A stretch of 22,529 bases of DNA, from NCBI GenBank assembly GCA_964423925.1, contig CAYRGQ010000048.1, forward strand, positions 1 through 22,529. Direction: 5' to 3'. This DNA is from CAYRGQ01 sp964423925. GTDB taxonomy: Bacteria > Bacteroidota > Bacteroidia > Sphingobacteriales > Sphingobacteriaceae. How positions within the stretch are numbered: the first letter of the stretch is position 1; every line of letters begins with the position of its first letter. Shown here in pieces: positions 1-7,384 of this stretch. The notes under the pieces were generated by a model. It did not search any database, had not been told where the DNA came from, and saw only the letters and a program-made list of their open reading frames with translations. Both the position numbers and the translations under genes were made by a program.

Positions 1-789
1 ACCTGGCAGCCCGATACGTACACCGCGGCACCCACAGCGGGCACGATGTTGCTTGCCGGCATTATGCTGAAGATGGGCGTGTACGGTTTAATCCGCTGGC
101 TGGTTCCGGTAGCTCCGCTAGGTGTAGCCGCTTACTGGCAATTGGCGATGGTTCTGTGCATCATAGGTGTGGTGTATGCGTCGATTATCGCGTTTAAGCA
201 ACACGATGTGAAGCGGCTAGTGGCCTATTCATCTATCGCCCACGTCGGGCTGATTGGAGCAGGTGTATTCGCTTGGAATGTGCAAGGCGTTCAGGGCGCA
301 ATGATCCAGATGGTTAACCATGGGGTTAACGTGGTGGGGCTATTTTTCGTCTTGGATATTATCATTCGGCGCTTAGAATCGCGAGAGATGCGGGATATGG
401 GCGGCATCGCCAAACTGGCGCCTAAGCTGGCCATCGCTTTCCTCATCATCGTGATGGGTGCCGTGGGCCTGCCGATCACCAACGGATTTATCGGCGAGTT
501 CCTGTTGCTGTTAGGTATATATGATTTTGGCATCTGTTACGCGGTGTTTGGCGGATTGACGCTTATTCTCGGCGCAGTTTATCTCTTGCGGATGTTCCAG
601 AAAACGATGCTCGGGGAGGTCAATGAGCGTACCGCCGCGTTTGCGGACGTGAAGGGAACCGAGCTGCTGGTGTTGAGCGTGATCGTCGCCGTGGTAATTG
701 GCGTCGGCGTTTATCCCCAGCCGCTGTTAGCATTGTCAGAGGCCGCTGTCACCGCGTTGGTTGACAGTGTACAATTGGTAGCCCAATAA
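1..789 (+). CDS. nuoM: NADH-quinone oxidoreductase subunit M, C-terminal part (partial)
   Basis: This is the C-terminal 262 residues of the NuoM/ND4 antiporter-like membrane subunit of respiratory complex I, which couples NADH:quinone electron transfer to proton pumping across the inner membrane. The reading frame is open from base 1, so the gene begins upstream of the window. Visible family landmarks are DTYTAAPTAGTMLLAG at the very start (the NuoM DAHTEAPTAGS-type segment), a lysine-bearing transmembrane helix (AGIMLKMGVYGL), KRLVAYSSIAHVG, the buried histidine segment QMVNHGVNVVGLFF, and GLPITNGFIGEF. The protein is hydrophobic almost throughout, with about seven predicted helices in this fragment. 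nuoN follows after 123 bases, the usual order at the 3' end of a nuo operon. The assignment is secure; only the 5' part is missing. Confidence 0.96.
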   Translation, partial: TWQPDTYTAAPTAGTMLLAGIMLKMGVYGLIRWLVPVAPLGVAAYWQLAMVLCIIGVVYASIIAFKQHDVKRLVAYSSIAHVGLIGAGVFAWNVQGVQGAMIQMVNHGVNVVGLFFVLDIIIRRLESREMRDMGGIAKLAPKLAIAFLIIVMGAVGLPITNGFIGEFLLLLGIYDFGICYAVFGGLTLILGAVYLLRMFQKTMLGEVNERTAAFADVKGTELLVLSVIVAVVIGVGVYPQPLLALSEAAVTALVDSVQLVAQ

Positions 790-859
790 GCGGGCGTTTG
801 GTAGAATAGTAACCGGGTGTTTATCCCGATAGCAGATAGAGTCTCGCCGGAAAATCAAC

Positions 860-876
860 ATTGCATCGCATGCAAT
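860..876. repeat. short inverted repeat between nuoM and nuoN
   Basis: Two perfect 7-base arms (ATTGCAT and ATGCAAT) are separated by the three bases CGC, 37 bases before the nuoN start codon. The site lies in the 123-base gap between two genes that are normally cotranscribed. It could be a small mRNA hairpin or a protein site, but no T-run follows it, so it is not a clear terminator. Function unknown. Confidence 0.35.
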
Positions 877-912
877 TTTTCAGGAAGGCAAAAAAAGAAT
901 AATATATAGAAC

Positions 913-2292
913 ATGGTTGCGATTGTCACGCTGTCTTTATTAGCCATATTAGTGTTATACCTTGGCTTGTTCAAGGCCAATAGGGCCATGCTGCCCGTGA
1001 GCCTCATCGGTTTGGGTGCCGTTCTTGTACTCGGCTTGCTCGACTGGTCGGGTGATGCCGAACCGCAATTCCACGGGATGGTGCTGTTTGACCATTTCTC
1101 CATTGCTTTCTCAACGGTGTGCGTAGCCCTCACCGCACTCGTATTCGTGTTGCTAAGGGACTATTTCGACCGTACTAACAAAAATATTGGCGAGTACTAT
1201 GCCCTGCTGATGTTCTCACTAGTCGGTGCCATGCTCATCACTTCCTACCACCATCTGGTGATGCTTTTTATGGGCGTGGAGATTATGTCGGTGGCCTTGT
1301 ACGTGCTAGTTGGCATTCGCAAGAAAGACTTTTCGTCGAATGAGGCGGCGTTGAAATATTTTCTGATGGGCGCGTTTTCGACGGGGTTCCTGCTATTTGG
1401 CATGGCTTTATTGTACGGCGCATCCGGGTCCTTTGACTTGGCCGAAATCCGAACCTATTTGGTGGACAACCCGCAGTCGGTGTCCCCGTTGTTTTACGGC
1501 GGCGTCTTGTTGCTTTTGGTCGGCTTGGCCTTTAAAGTCGGCGTGGCACCTTTCCATTTCTGGACACCGGATGTGTACGAAGGTGCTCCCGTATTGATTA
1601 CGACGTTTATGAGTACGGTGGTGAAGACGGCCGGTTTTGCTGCCTTCCTTCGTATATTTTTGTATTGCTTTACCCCCTTGCAAGATTTCTGGGTACCCGC
1701 ATTGCTGGTGATGGCTATCCTGACGCTTTTTATTGGCAATATCAGTGCCGTCGTGCAGCAGAGCGTAAAGCGTATGCTGGCATATTCGAGTATTTCGCAT
1801 GCTGGGTACATGCTGTTCGCAATCCTGGCCTTAGGCGAGCGGGCGGCCAGTTCGGTGTTGCTATACGCTACGGCTTACTCCATTGCATCGGTCGTAGCTT
1901 TCGGCAGCATTGTCCTGGTTAAGCGGGCAGCGGGCAGTGAGCATTATGAGGCCTTTAACGGGCTTGGCAAACGAAATCCATTCCTGGCGTTGACCGTTAC
2001 CATTGCGATGCTTTCGCTGGCGGGTATCCCGCTCACGGCGGGTTTCGTTGGCAAGTTCCTGATGTTCTCCGCAGCGTTGTCTGCCTATCACGTGTTGCTG
2101 GTCGTCCTAGCGGTTATCAATGCGGCGATTGGTATCTACTATTATTTCCGGGTTATTGTAGCGATGTATTTCAAAACGGCCGATCGCGACGTGGTAGCGT
2201 TTCCCTCCCACTACCAAGTTGTATTCGGAGTGGCGGCAGTCATCACGCTGGTGTTGGGCGTCTATCCCGATATCTTGTTGCGTTGGCTATAA
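913..2292 (+). CDS. nuoN: NADH-quinone oxidoreductase subunit N
   Basis: This is a complete 459-residue NuoN/ND2 subunit of complex I, an inner-membrane antiporter-like proton channel. The length is normal for the family. It is a chain of about 14 hydrophobic helices. Diagnostic segments are LLMFSLVGAMLI, FMGVEIMSVALYVLVG, SSNEAALKYFLMGAFSTGF, the channel lysine region GLAFKVGVAPFHFWTPDVYE, KRMLAYSSISHAGYM, and GIPLTAGFVGKF near the C-terminus. The ATG at 913 was chosen because it gives the expected hydrophobic N-terminus (VAIVTLSLLAILVLYLGLF); the upstream bases are A/T-rich with no Shine-Dalgarno, as is common in Bacteroidota. It is the last nuo gene, because the next gene is convergent and starts its stop codon only 27 bases away. 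Confidence 0.97.
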   Translation: MVAIVTLSLLAILVLYLGLFKANRAMLPVSLIGLGAVLVLGLLDWSGDAEPQFHGMVLFDHFSIAFSTVCVALTALVFVLLRDYFDRTNKNIGEYYALLMFSLVGAMLITSYHHLVMLFMGVEIMSVALYVLVGIRKKDFSSNEAALKYFLMGAFSTGFLLFGMALLYGASGSFDLAEIRTYLVDNPQSVSPLFYGGVLLLLVGLAFKVGVAPFHFWTPDVYEGAPVLITTFMSTVVKTAGFAAFLRIFLYCFTPLQDFWVPALLVMAILTLFIGNISAVVQQSVKRMLAYSSISHAGYMLFAILALGERAASSVLLYATAYSIASVVAFGSIVLVKRAAGSEHYEAFNGLGKRNPFLALTVTIAMLSLAGIPLTAGFVGKFLMFSAALSAYHVLLVVLAVINAAIGIYYYFRVIVAMYFKTADRDVVAFPSHYQVVFGVAAVITLVLGVYPDILLRWL

Positions 2293-2298
2293 GAAATA

Positions 2299-2312
2299 CC
2301 CTGGCGTCAGGG
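2299..2312. terminator. possible short terminator hairpin between convergent nuoN and Stealth gene
   Basis: A perfect 5-bp inverted repeat, CCCTG-GCGT-CAGGG, fills the 27-base gap between two convergent genes. A T-run (2323-2327) lies ten bases beyond it on the plus strand. The place fits a shared terminator, but the stem is short and the spacing to the T-run is loose, so this is a weak call. Confidence 0.35.
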
Positions 2313-2319
2313 GCGCAAC

Positions 2320-3267
2320 CTATTTTTCAAACGCGGATTGTTTCGGAAATATCGCTTCTAGAAAGGGTTTGATTTTTAGTCGGTCTTCTTCAGTGACGTG
2401 CTGATTGTCGTTCAGGCAAAACAGTTCAGGCTGGTATTTTTCCATATATTTCGCGAAATCATGCTTGTACACCAGGATGCGGCTCGATTCCTTTCGGCCG
2501 ACGTACTTAAGTCGAGCGTTGCCGATGGCTAGGGCGTAGAACGCGAAGGCCGACCGCTGCAGGTCGCCATGGGCACGGGTTCGGTTGCCTTGTGAGGTCG
2601 CCACTTGGTCCTTGAATACATCTTCCACCGCGTTTTGGTAGTCCGACTTGCGGTAGGAGTCAATGTTGTGGTGAGGCACTCCGCTGTAGTATTTTCCGAA
2701 TTTTTTCTCTACCATGGATGCGGCGTTTGCCAGTGCGTGCGCATACTGTCCCAGTTTTTTTCCGATTAACCGTTTGACACGATAACGCCATTTTGCCAAA
2801 GGCTTCCGTTTTAAGCGTACGATAGGCAGGCCTTCCGTTGTGAAGAAATAGGAAGGCGGCAATGGCGCATTGAAGAACATATCGTCGTTGGCGTACAAGA
2901 AATGCTCCGACAGTCCGGGAATTCGGTAAAGAAAATATTCGATGACCTGGGCACTGAAACTCGGGATAATCTCCGGCGGAAGGATTTCCTTGTGGTCGAC
3001 CAATTTGATTTTGGGATGCGATACATCGAGCCACTCCGGTTGTTGGTTGTCGGTGACGATGTATATGTGTCGAAGCCAAGGCGCATATTGTTCGGCCGAA
3101 CGCAATGCGTATTTCAATTCGTCGTTGCTGATGTAGCGTCCTACGCAATCGCCTTCACTACCGTCACCGATGGCGCCTGTGTATTTTATTTTTTTGGCAA
3201 TCCACTCAGGGTCGTTGCCGTCTACCCACAGGTAAACCAAATCGATCGGATGGGTATGATTGTTCAT
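2320..3267 (-). CDS. Stealth-family capsular/surface polysaccharide phosphotransferase (copy 1)
   Basis: A 315-residue protein of the Stealth family. Characterised members transfer a sugar-1-phosphate (for example GlcNAc-1-phosphate) from a nucleotide sugar onto a glycan. All four conserved regions are visible: CR1 at about residues 8-22 (DLVYLWVDGNDPEW), CR2 at about 48-132 (NDELKYALRSAEQYAPW, then KLVDHK, then FLYANDDMFF with the acidic NDD), CR3 at about 197-211 (VPHHNIDSYRKS) and CR4 at about 284-295 (CLNDNQHVTEED). It ends with the family-typical IFPKQSAFEK. There is no signal peptide or membrane helix, so it should act in the cytoplasm. A fucosyltransferase-like gene lies 103 bases upstream and a second Stealth gene beyond that. 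The precise donor and acceptor cannot be read from sequence. Confidence 0.9.
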   Translation of the reverse strand: MNNHTHPIDLVYLWVDGNDPEWIAKKIKYTGAIGDGSEGDCVGRYISNDELKYALRSAEQYAPWLRHIYIVTDNQQPEWLDVSHPKIKLVDHKEILPPEIIPSFSAQVIEYFLYRIPGLSEHFLYANDDMFFNAPLPPSYFFTTEGLPIVRLKRKPLAKWRYRVKRLIGKKLGQYAHALANAASMVEKKFGKYYSGVPHHNIDSYRKSDYQNAVEDVFKDQVATSQGNRTRAHGDLQRSAFAFYALAIGNARLKYVGRKESSRILVYKHDFAKYMEKYQPELFCLNDNQHVTEEDRLKIKPFLEAIFPKQSAFEK

Positions 3268-3343
3268 GTTGCTAAACCATTTGGAGTATGGGGCCGGACA
3301 CCGTACCAGCGGAACACCTGTTTTTTTTGCGGTGCCCGTTACA

Positions 3344-3376
3344 CAAAGTAATTACAATACGTCGGCATAATCAAAT
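3344..3376 (-). promoter_or_regulatory. candidate Bacteroidota promoter for Stealth copy 1
   Basis: Read on the minus strand, TTTG (3373-3376) is followed after 21 bases by TTACTTTG (3344-3351). This is one mismatch from the Bacteroidota -7 element TAnnTTTG. It overlaps the last bases of the upstream glycosyltransferase gene and would start transcription about 70 bases before the ATG at 3267. It suggests that the first Stealth gene can be expressed separately from its neighbours. Confidence 0.4.
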
Positions 3377-4336
3377 TAAAACACGTTCAAAAGGCACATT
3401 GTTCAGTTTTGCGGCGTAAGCTGGAAAATCCGAACGGTACATAATGTCCGTACCAACGCTGTAAATTCTCGCTGCCTCCGATATCAATAGAAAATCAACG
3501 AACGAACGCATGTATACGTTTGGCGATTCGTCATTCACACAATCCATATGCACGACTTTTCCGGACATGGTGTAGACATTCGGAACATCTTTCACGGCAT
3601 CCAGGAACGTGCTACTGTCCGAAGTTACCAGGACGGGTTGCTGATTTGTCTGCGCGATTTTTGCCAGCGCTTCCTTATTTGTTGCGATGAGTTGACTACG
3701 GGCGGTGGATTCGAGCGCGTCAAATCGATATTCCTTGAAATCTCCCAGCAGGGATTGAAACCTGAAGACACAAGCCACGTATCCCGCGCCGCCCATATTT
3801 TCACGATGCTTATCGACCTGTGCTCTTAGCTGGTCCGTGGGCTTGAACAGCTCATGGAATAGTTCGCCCCAGGTATAGCTAGTCGAGTAGATCCGGTTGA
3901 TCTCATCCAAATAGTCTAGATTGGCATACACATGGATCTGTTTTTTGAGGGGAAGCACTTTCAGAAGCCTTTTGATTGTATGCTGTTTGCGCAACAGCTT
4001 AAAGCGCACGTCGCTAACGGCGGTACTTAGCTCACCTACCTTTAACTGCCAATCATAGGCATTGGGAACAAAAAAATCAGTCAGTAAGAAGGGGTGCGTG
4101 TACAGGCATCGGTAAGGGTTATTCGTTGCTTTCGCTAGTGCGTATACACTGATAATTCCCTTAAATCGGTCTGTGAGTCCTTTGCCCTGGCGTCGGCTAT
4201 CCACGAGAGAGAGGAGCAACGGCTTTCGCGTCGGGTTGGCATCCAACCGGTGGTATTTTAAGAGCAGGTAGTACTCCTTCAACCAGTAGGCATTGAAGAA
4301 AAGCGTTATGGACTTTTTTAGCTCCGTCAGTGTCAT
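3371..4336 (-). CDS. fucosyltransferase-like (GT-B) glycosyltransferase
   Basis: A 321-residue protein with a conserved N-terminal segment at residues 44-70 (LVDSRRQGKGLTDRFKG, then IISVYALAKA). This resembles the GDP-binding H/D-R-x-x-G-x-G-x-x-D-R type motif of NodZ/O-fucosyltransferase-like enzymes. The second half has VLVTSDSSTFLDAV, a SDS-type segment found in the same fold where fucosyltransferases contact the nucleotide sugar, followed by a C-terminal Ser/Asp-rich stretch (VGTDIMYRSDFPAYAA). There is no signal peptide, so it is probably cytoplasmic. It sits between two Stealth genes, which supports a role in building a surface polysaccharide. The fucosyltransferase reading is inference from motif shape. 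It could use another GDP-sugar, or be a family without an assigned reaction. Confidence 0.6.
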   Translation of the reverse strand: MTLTELKKSITLFFNAYWLKEYYLLLKYHRLDANPTRKPLLLSLVDSRRQGKGLTDRFKGIISVYALAKATNNPYRCLYTHPFLLTDFFVPNAYDWQLKVGELSTAVSDVRFKLLRKQHTIKRLLKVLPLKKQIHVYANLDYLDEINRIYSTSYTWGELFHELFKPTDQLRAQVDKHRENMGGAGYVACVFRFQSLLGDFKEYRFDALESTARSQLIATNKEALAKIAQTNQQPVLVTSDSSTFLDAVKDVPNVYTMSGKVVHMDCVNDESPNVYMRSFVDFLLISEAARIYSVGTDIMYRSDFPAYAAKLNNVPFERVLI

Positions 4337-4397
4337 TGCATTTAATGCTTGTGCAAAGCAAATATGGTAAAAATGCCTGTCAATCCGTCCGTGGCGT

Positions 4398-4427
4398 AAA
4401 AATTCACTTCGTAGCGCAGGACGCTAC
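4398..4427 (-). terminator. hairpin overlapping the stop of Stealth copy 2, possible terminator
   Basis: On the minus strand GTAGCG-TCCTG-CGCTAC forms a perfect 6-bp stem (arms 4422-4427 and 4411-4416). The TAG stop codon of the gene lies inside the first arm. Eight bases later comes TTTTT (4398-4402). Position and polarity fit termination or attenuation after the second Stealth gene, before the glycosyltransferase that follows in the same direction. The stem is short, so efficiency is uncertain. Confidence 0.4.
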
Positions 4428-5416
4428 AGCTCGAAAGAGGATTTCTCCGGTAAAATATGCTCAAACGCGGCATGCAGGCCTTGCATGGTTTTGTTAAAGT
4501 TCATGATGTATTCGCTGTCGTTGATACAGACGAGTTTGTAGGATTGTTCGCGTATGGCTTTGATTGCCTGCTTGGCGCGGAAGATTAACGGGAACATCTT
4601 GGTGTCTTGGTACGTGTTGTACGGCAAGAAATTCGATTGGCATATTTGCCACGTCCGGAAGAGCTCCTGCGTATAATCCTTTTCGCTACGGAATCGGTGT
4701 GAAGACATCTCGGTCAGCTCCTGGCCCGCGTATGCCCAAACCTCCTCAAACGTCGATTTTAAGTAGGGCTGCGCATTGTGCGGTGTGCGCAGGGTCATGA
4801 ACTTGTCGGAGTCCTTCTTGCGGCGCGTGAGATCGGCCTTGCTTCCGTAGGAGGGATGGAACCACTTGTCGTGGTCGCGTTCGAACACCTCTTTTTTGTC
4901 AAAGCGCCTGTTAATTATTTCGATGTTGTTTTTTAGACATTTGCTCCACAGGGAGAGTCCCAAGTTGGTGCGGAAAGCCGCGATGTCGTTCGGCAGGCCG
5001 TCAACGAAGAACCGGCTCGGATCGAGCTGGTCAATGATAAAAAAGTCGTCATTGAAATACACAAAATGATCGGCCAGGTCTGGGATACGATGCAAGTATA
5101 TTTCGATCAAGCTGGAGTTGAAGCAGGGCAGAAATTGGTTAGGGATATAATCCTTGTGATCGACCAATGCGAGTTTCGGATGCTCTGGGTTGAGCCATTC
5201 GGGACGTTGCCCGCAAGTGACGAAATGCACCTTTCTCACCCACGGCGCAAACTTCTCTACGCCCCTGAACCAGTATTTCAACAGGCCGTAATCGCGAAAG
5301 CGCGCTACGGAGAGTTCGTTTTTTTTATTATCTATTTTGCCGGAATGACGGGCGAAGTCCTTTTGCCAGTTGGGGTCGTTCATGTCTACCCAAGTCACCA
5401 CGAAATCAATATCCAT
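4424..5416 (-). CDS. Stealth-family surface polysaccharide phosphotransferase (copy 2)
   Basis: A 330-residue Stealth-family protein with the same architecture as copy 1 but clearly diverged. CR1 is at residues 3-17 (DFVVTWVDMNDPNW). CR2 covers about residues 40-127 (RFRDYGLLKYWFRGVEKFAPW, LVDHKDYIPNQFLPCFNS, HFVYFNDDFFI). CR3 is near the middle (TPHNAQPYLKSTFEEVW) and CR4 near the end (LVCINDSEYIMN), with a terminal ILPEKSSFEL. It should be a cytoplasmic enzyme moving a sugar-1-phosphate onto a growing glycan. The ATG at 5416 follows AAGGAAGA, a possible weak ribosome site, and begins directly at CR1, which supports the start. It is the first gene of a three-gene minus-strand run and diverges from pgi. 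Substrate unknown. Confidence 0.9.
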   Translation of the reverse strand: MDIDFVVTWVDMNDPNWQKDFARHSGKIDNKKNELSVARFRDYGLLKYWFRGVEKFAPWVRKVHFVTCGQRPEWLNPEHPKLALVDHKDYIPNQFLPCFNSSLIEIYLHRIPDLADHFVYFNDDFFIIDQLDPSRFFVDGLPNDIAAFRTNLGLSLWSKCLKNNIEIINRRFDKKEVFERDHDKWFHPSYGSKADLTRRKKDSDKFMTLRTPHNAQPYLKSTFEEVWAYAGQELTEMSSHRFRSEKDYTQELFRTWQICQSNFLPYNTYQDTKMFPLIFRAKQAIKAIREQSYKLVCINDSEYIMNFNKTMQGLHAAFEHILPEKSSFEL

Positions 5417-5514
5417 TCTTCCTTTGTTAGCTGTTAAAGCGAGGGGTACTCAATAAAACCGGACGGTTAACCCGATGCCGGAGAGCCGTTTTCCCTTGGG
5501 GATCACGCTAGGTG

Positions 5515-5522
5515 CAAAGATA
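5515..5522 (-). promoter_or_regulatory. candidate -7 promoter element for the Stealth/glycosyltransferase run
   Basis: The minus strand reads TATCTTTG, a perfect match to the Bacteroidota -7 consensus TAnnTTTG, about 100 bases before the start of Stealth copy 2. No TTG stands at the usual 19-21 base distance upstream, so only half of the promoter is convincing. It lies in the 299-base divergent gap (5417-5715) to pgi. Confidence 0.4.
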
Positions 5523-5618
5523 GTACTATTTGAGCAAGTTGGAGATAAGGACACGTCTGCGAACTGGCGAATGCTTGTGCAGTTTCTCCAATGTGCCAAG
5601 GAGCCGACAACAAAAAAG

Positions 5619-5626
5619 TAGGTTTG
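5619..5626 (+). promoter_or_regulatory. candidate -7 promoter element for pgi
   Basis: TAGGTTTG matches TAnnTTTG exactly and would start transcription some 80 bases before the pgi ATG. No good -33 TTG is at the expected distance. The rest of the 5417-5715 divergent gap shows no gene or repeat that I can support. Confidence 0.3.
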
Positions 5627-5715
5627 GAGGGGTTATTGTCAGCCCGGATAATGCTAGGAAAGGAAAAAAAACTAAATTCGCCTTTTCATTCTGTTATATA
5701 GACACCAAAAAAGCT

Positions 5716-7362
5716 ATGCTTCCTAAAATTGATTTTTCAACAACCCAAGCCTACCAATACTTGGCCGACCACTACATTGACATCGCGCCCCAGCACCTGA
5801 AAGAGCTGTTTGCTGCGGACACGGCACGATTCGATAAATTTTCCATTTCGTTTGGCGACATCTTGTTTGACTATTCCAAAAACCGGATAAACGACACGAC
5901 GAAGGCGCTGCTCGTGCAACTGGCGCGTGAGTGCAAGTTGGATGAAGCCATTGAGGCCATGTTTGCGGGTGAAGCAATCAACGCTACGGAGAACCGCGCT
6001 GTGATGCATACGGCACTGCGCCATCCCGGCAATTCACCGGTATTGGTGGATGGCAAGGACGTCATGCCCGACGTGAAGGGCGTGCTGGCGAAGATCAAGG
6101 AATTTTCGGCGCAGGTTGTTAACGGCAGTTGGAAGGGTCATACGGGCAAAGCCATCACCGATGTGGTAAACATCGGTATTGGGGGGTCCGATCTTGGCCC
6201 AGTGATGGTTACTGAGGCGCTCCGCCCGTATAAAACCCAGTTGAACCTGCACTTCGTGTCCAATGTGGACGGTACGCATATCGTGGAGACACTCAAGCGT
6301 GTGGACCCGGAAACGACCCTCTTCCTGATCGCGTCCAAAACCTTCACCACACAGGAAACGATGGCCAACGCCCATTCAGCTCGGCAGTGGTTCCTCGAGT
6401 CGGGTGCGGCGGAGGCTGACGTAGCCAAGCATTTCGTAGCCCTGTCTACAAATAGCCAAGCCGTATCCGGGTTCGGTATCGATACGCGCAATATGTTCGA
6501 GTTTTGGGACTGGGTAGGGGGGCGTTATTCCTTGTGGAGCGCTATCGGCTTGTCCATCGCGTTGGCGGTCGGCTATGACAACTTCGAGCAGTTGCTGGCT
6601 GGAGCCCATGCCGCCGATCTACATTTTCGCGAAACACCTTTTGAAGACAATATTCCTGTCATGATGGGCTTGTTGGGCGTATGGTATAACAACTTTTTCG
6701 ACGCTGAGAGCCACGCCATCCTTCCCTACGACCAATACATGCATCGATTTGCCGCCTATTTTCAGCAAGGCGATATGGAAAGCAACGGCAAATACATCGA
6801 CCGAAATGGCAACCGTGTCGCATACCAGACCGGTCCGATCATTTGGGGCGAGCCCGGCACAAACGGCCAACACGCGTTTTACCAACTAATCCACCAAGGT
6901 ACCAAGCTGATACCGGCGGATTTTATTGCACCTGCCCAGACCCACAATCCGCGCGGTGAACACCACACGCTGCTGCTGTCCAATTTCTTTGCCCAGACCG
7001 AGGCCTTGATGAACGGCAAGGAGGAGAAAGAAGTTGTGGCGGAACTGCAAGCCAGCGGCCTATCGAATGAAGCAATTGAGGAATTGAAGGCGTTCAAGGT
7101 GTTTGAGGGTAACCGCCCTACCAACTCGTTCCTGATTAAGAAAATTACCCCCTACACGTTGGGAAGCCTGATTGCGCTGTACGAACACAAGATTTTCGTT
7201 CAGGGTATCATTTGGAACATTTACAGTTTTGATCAGTGGGGCGTTGAGCTGGGCAAGCAGTTGGCGGGCCGGATCCTGCCTGAGCTGCGGACGGAAGATG
7301 TGATAGTCGCCCACGATTCCTCCACCAACGGGCTGATTAACCAGTATAAGCGCTGGCGGTAG
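5716..7362 (+). CDS. pgi: glucose-6-phosphate isomerase
   Basis: This cytoplasmic enzyme interconverts glucose 6-phosphate and fructose 6-phosphate in glycolysis, gluconeogenesis and sugar-nucleotide supply. Starting at the ATG at 5716 the protein has 548 residues, against 549 for E. coli Pgi. The catalytic residues fall at the same numbers as in E. coli: Glu355 in QGDMESNGK, His386 in GTNGQHAFYQ and Lys514 in GVELGKQLA. Both PROSITE-type signatures are present (DWVGGRYSLWSAIG and FDQWGVELGKQLAGRI). The frame stays open 62 codons further upstream to a TTG, but that extension is not family-like, so it was left out. The PLP-enzyme gene follows after 22 bases and is probably cotranscribed. Confidence 0.98.
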   Translation: MLPKIDFSTTQAYQYLADHYIDIAPQHLKELFAADTARFDKFSISFGDILFDYSKNRINDTTKALLVQLARECKLDEAIEAMFAGEAINATENRAVMHTALRHPGNSPVLVDGKDVMPDVKGVLAKIKEFSAQVVNGSWKGHTGKAITDVVNIGIGGSDLGPVMVTEALRPYKTQLNLHFVSNVDGTHIVETLKRVDPETTLFLIASKTFTTQETMANAHSARQWFLESGAAEADVAKHFVALSTNSQAVSGFGIDTRNMFEFWDWVGGRYSLWSAIGLSIALAVGYDNFEQLLAGAHAADLHFRETPFEDNIPVMMGLLGVWYNNFFDAESHAILPYDQYMHRFAAYFQQGDMESNGKYIDRNGNRVAYQTGPIIWGEPGTNGQHAFYQLIHQGTKLIPADFIAPAQTHNPRGEHHTLLLSNFFAQTEALMNGKEEKEVVAELQASGLSNEAIEELKAFKVFEGNRPTNSFLIKKITPYTLGSLIALYEHKIFVQGIIWNIYSFDQWGVELGKQLAGRILPELRTEDVIVAHDSSTNGLINQYKRWR

Positions 7363-7384
7363 TGTCCAAGGTCGGGGCGTCAGT

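Noticed and set aside
1408..1811. Overlapping 130- and 105-codon frames antisense to nuoN
   Set aside because: Low-complexity, hydrophilic translations opposite a well-conserved membrane gene; no promoter or start context.
5530..5715. In-frame upstream extension of pgi from a TTG, adding 62 residues
   Set aside because: Residue numbering from the ATG at 5716 matches E. coli Pgi exactly at Glu355, His386 and Lys514; the extension resembles no family member and crosses promoter-like DNA.
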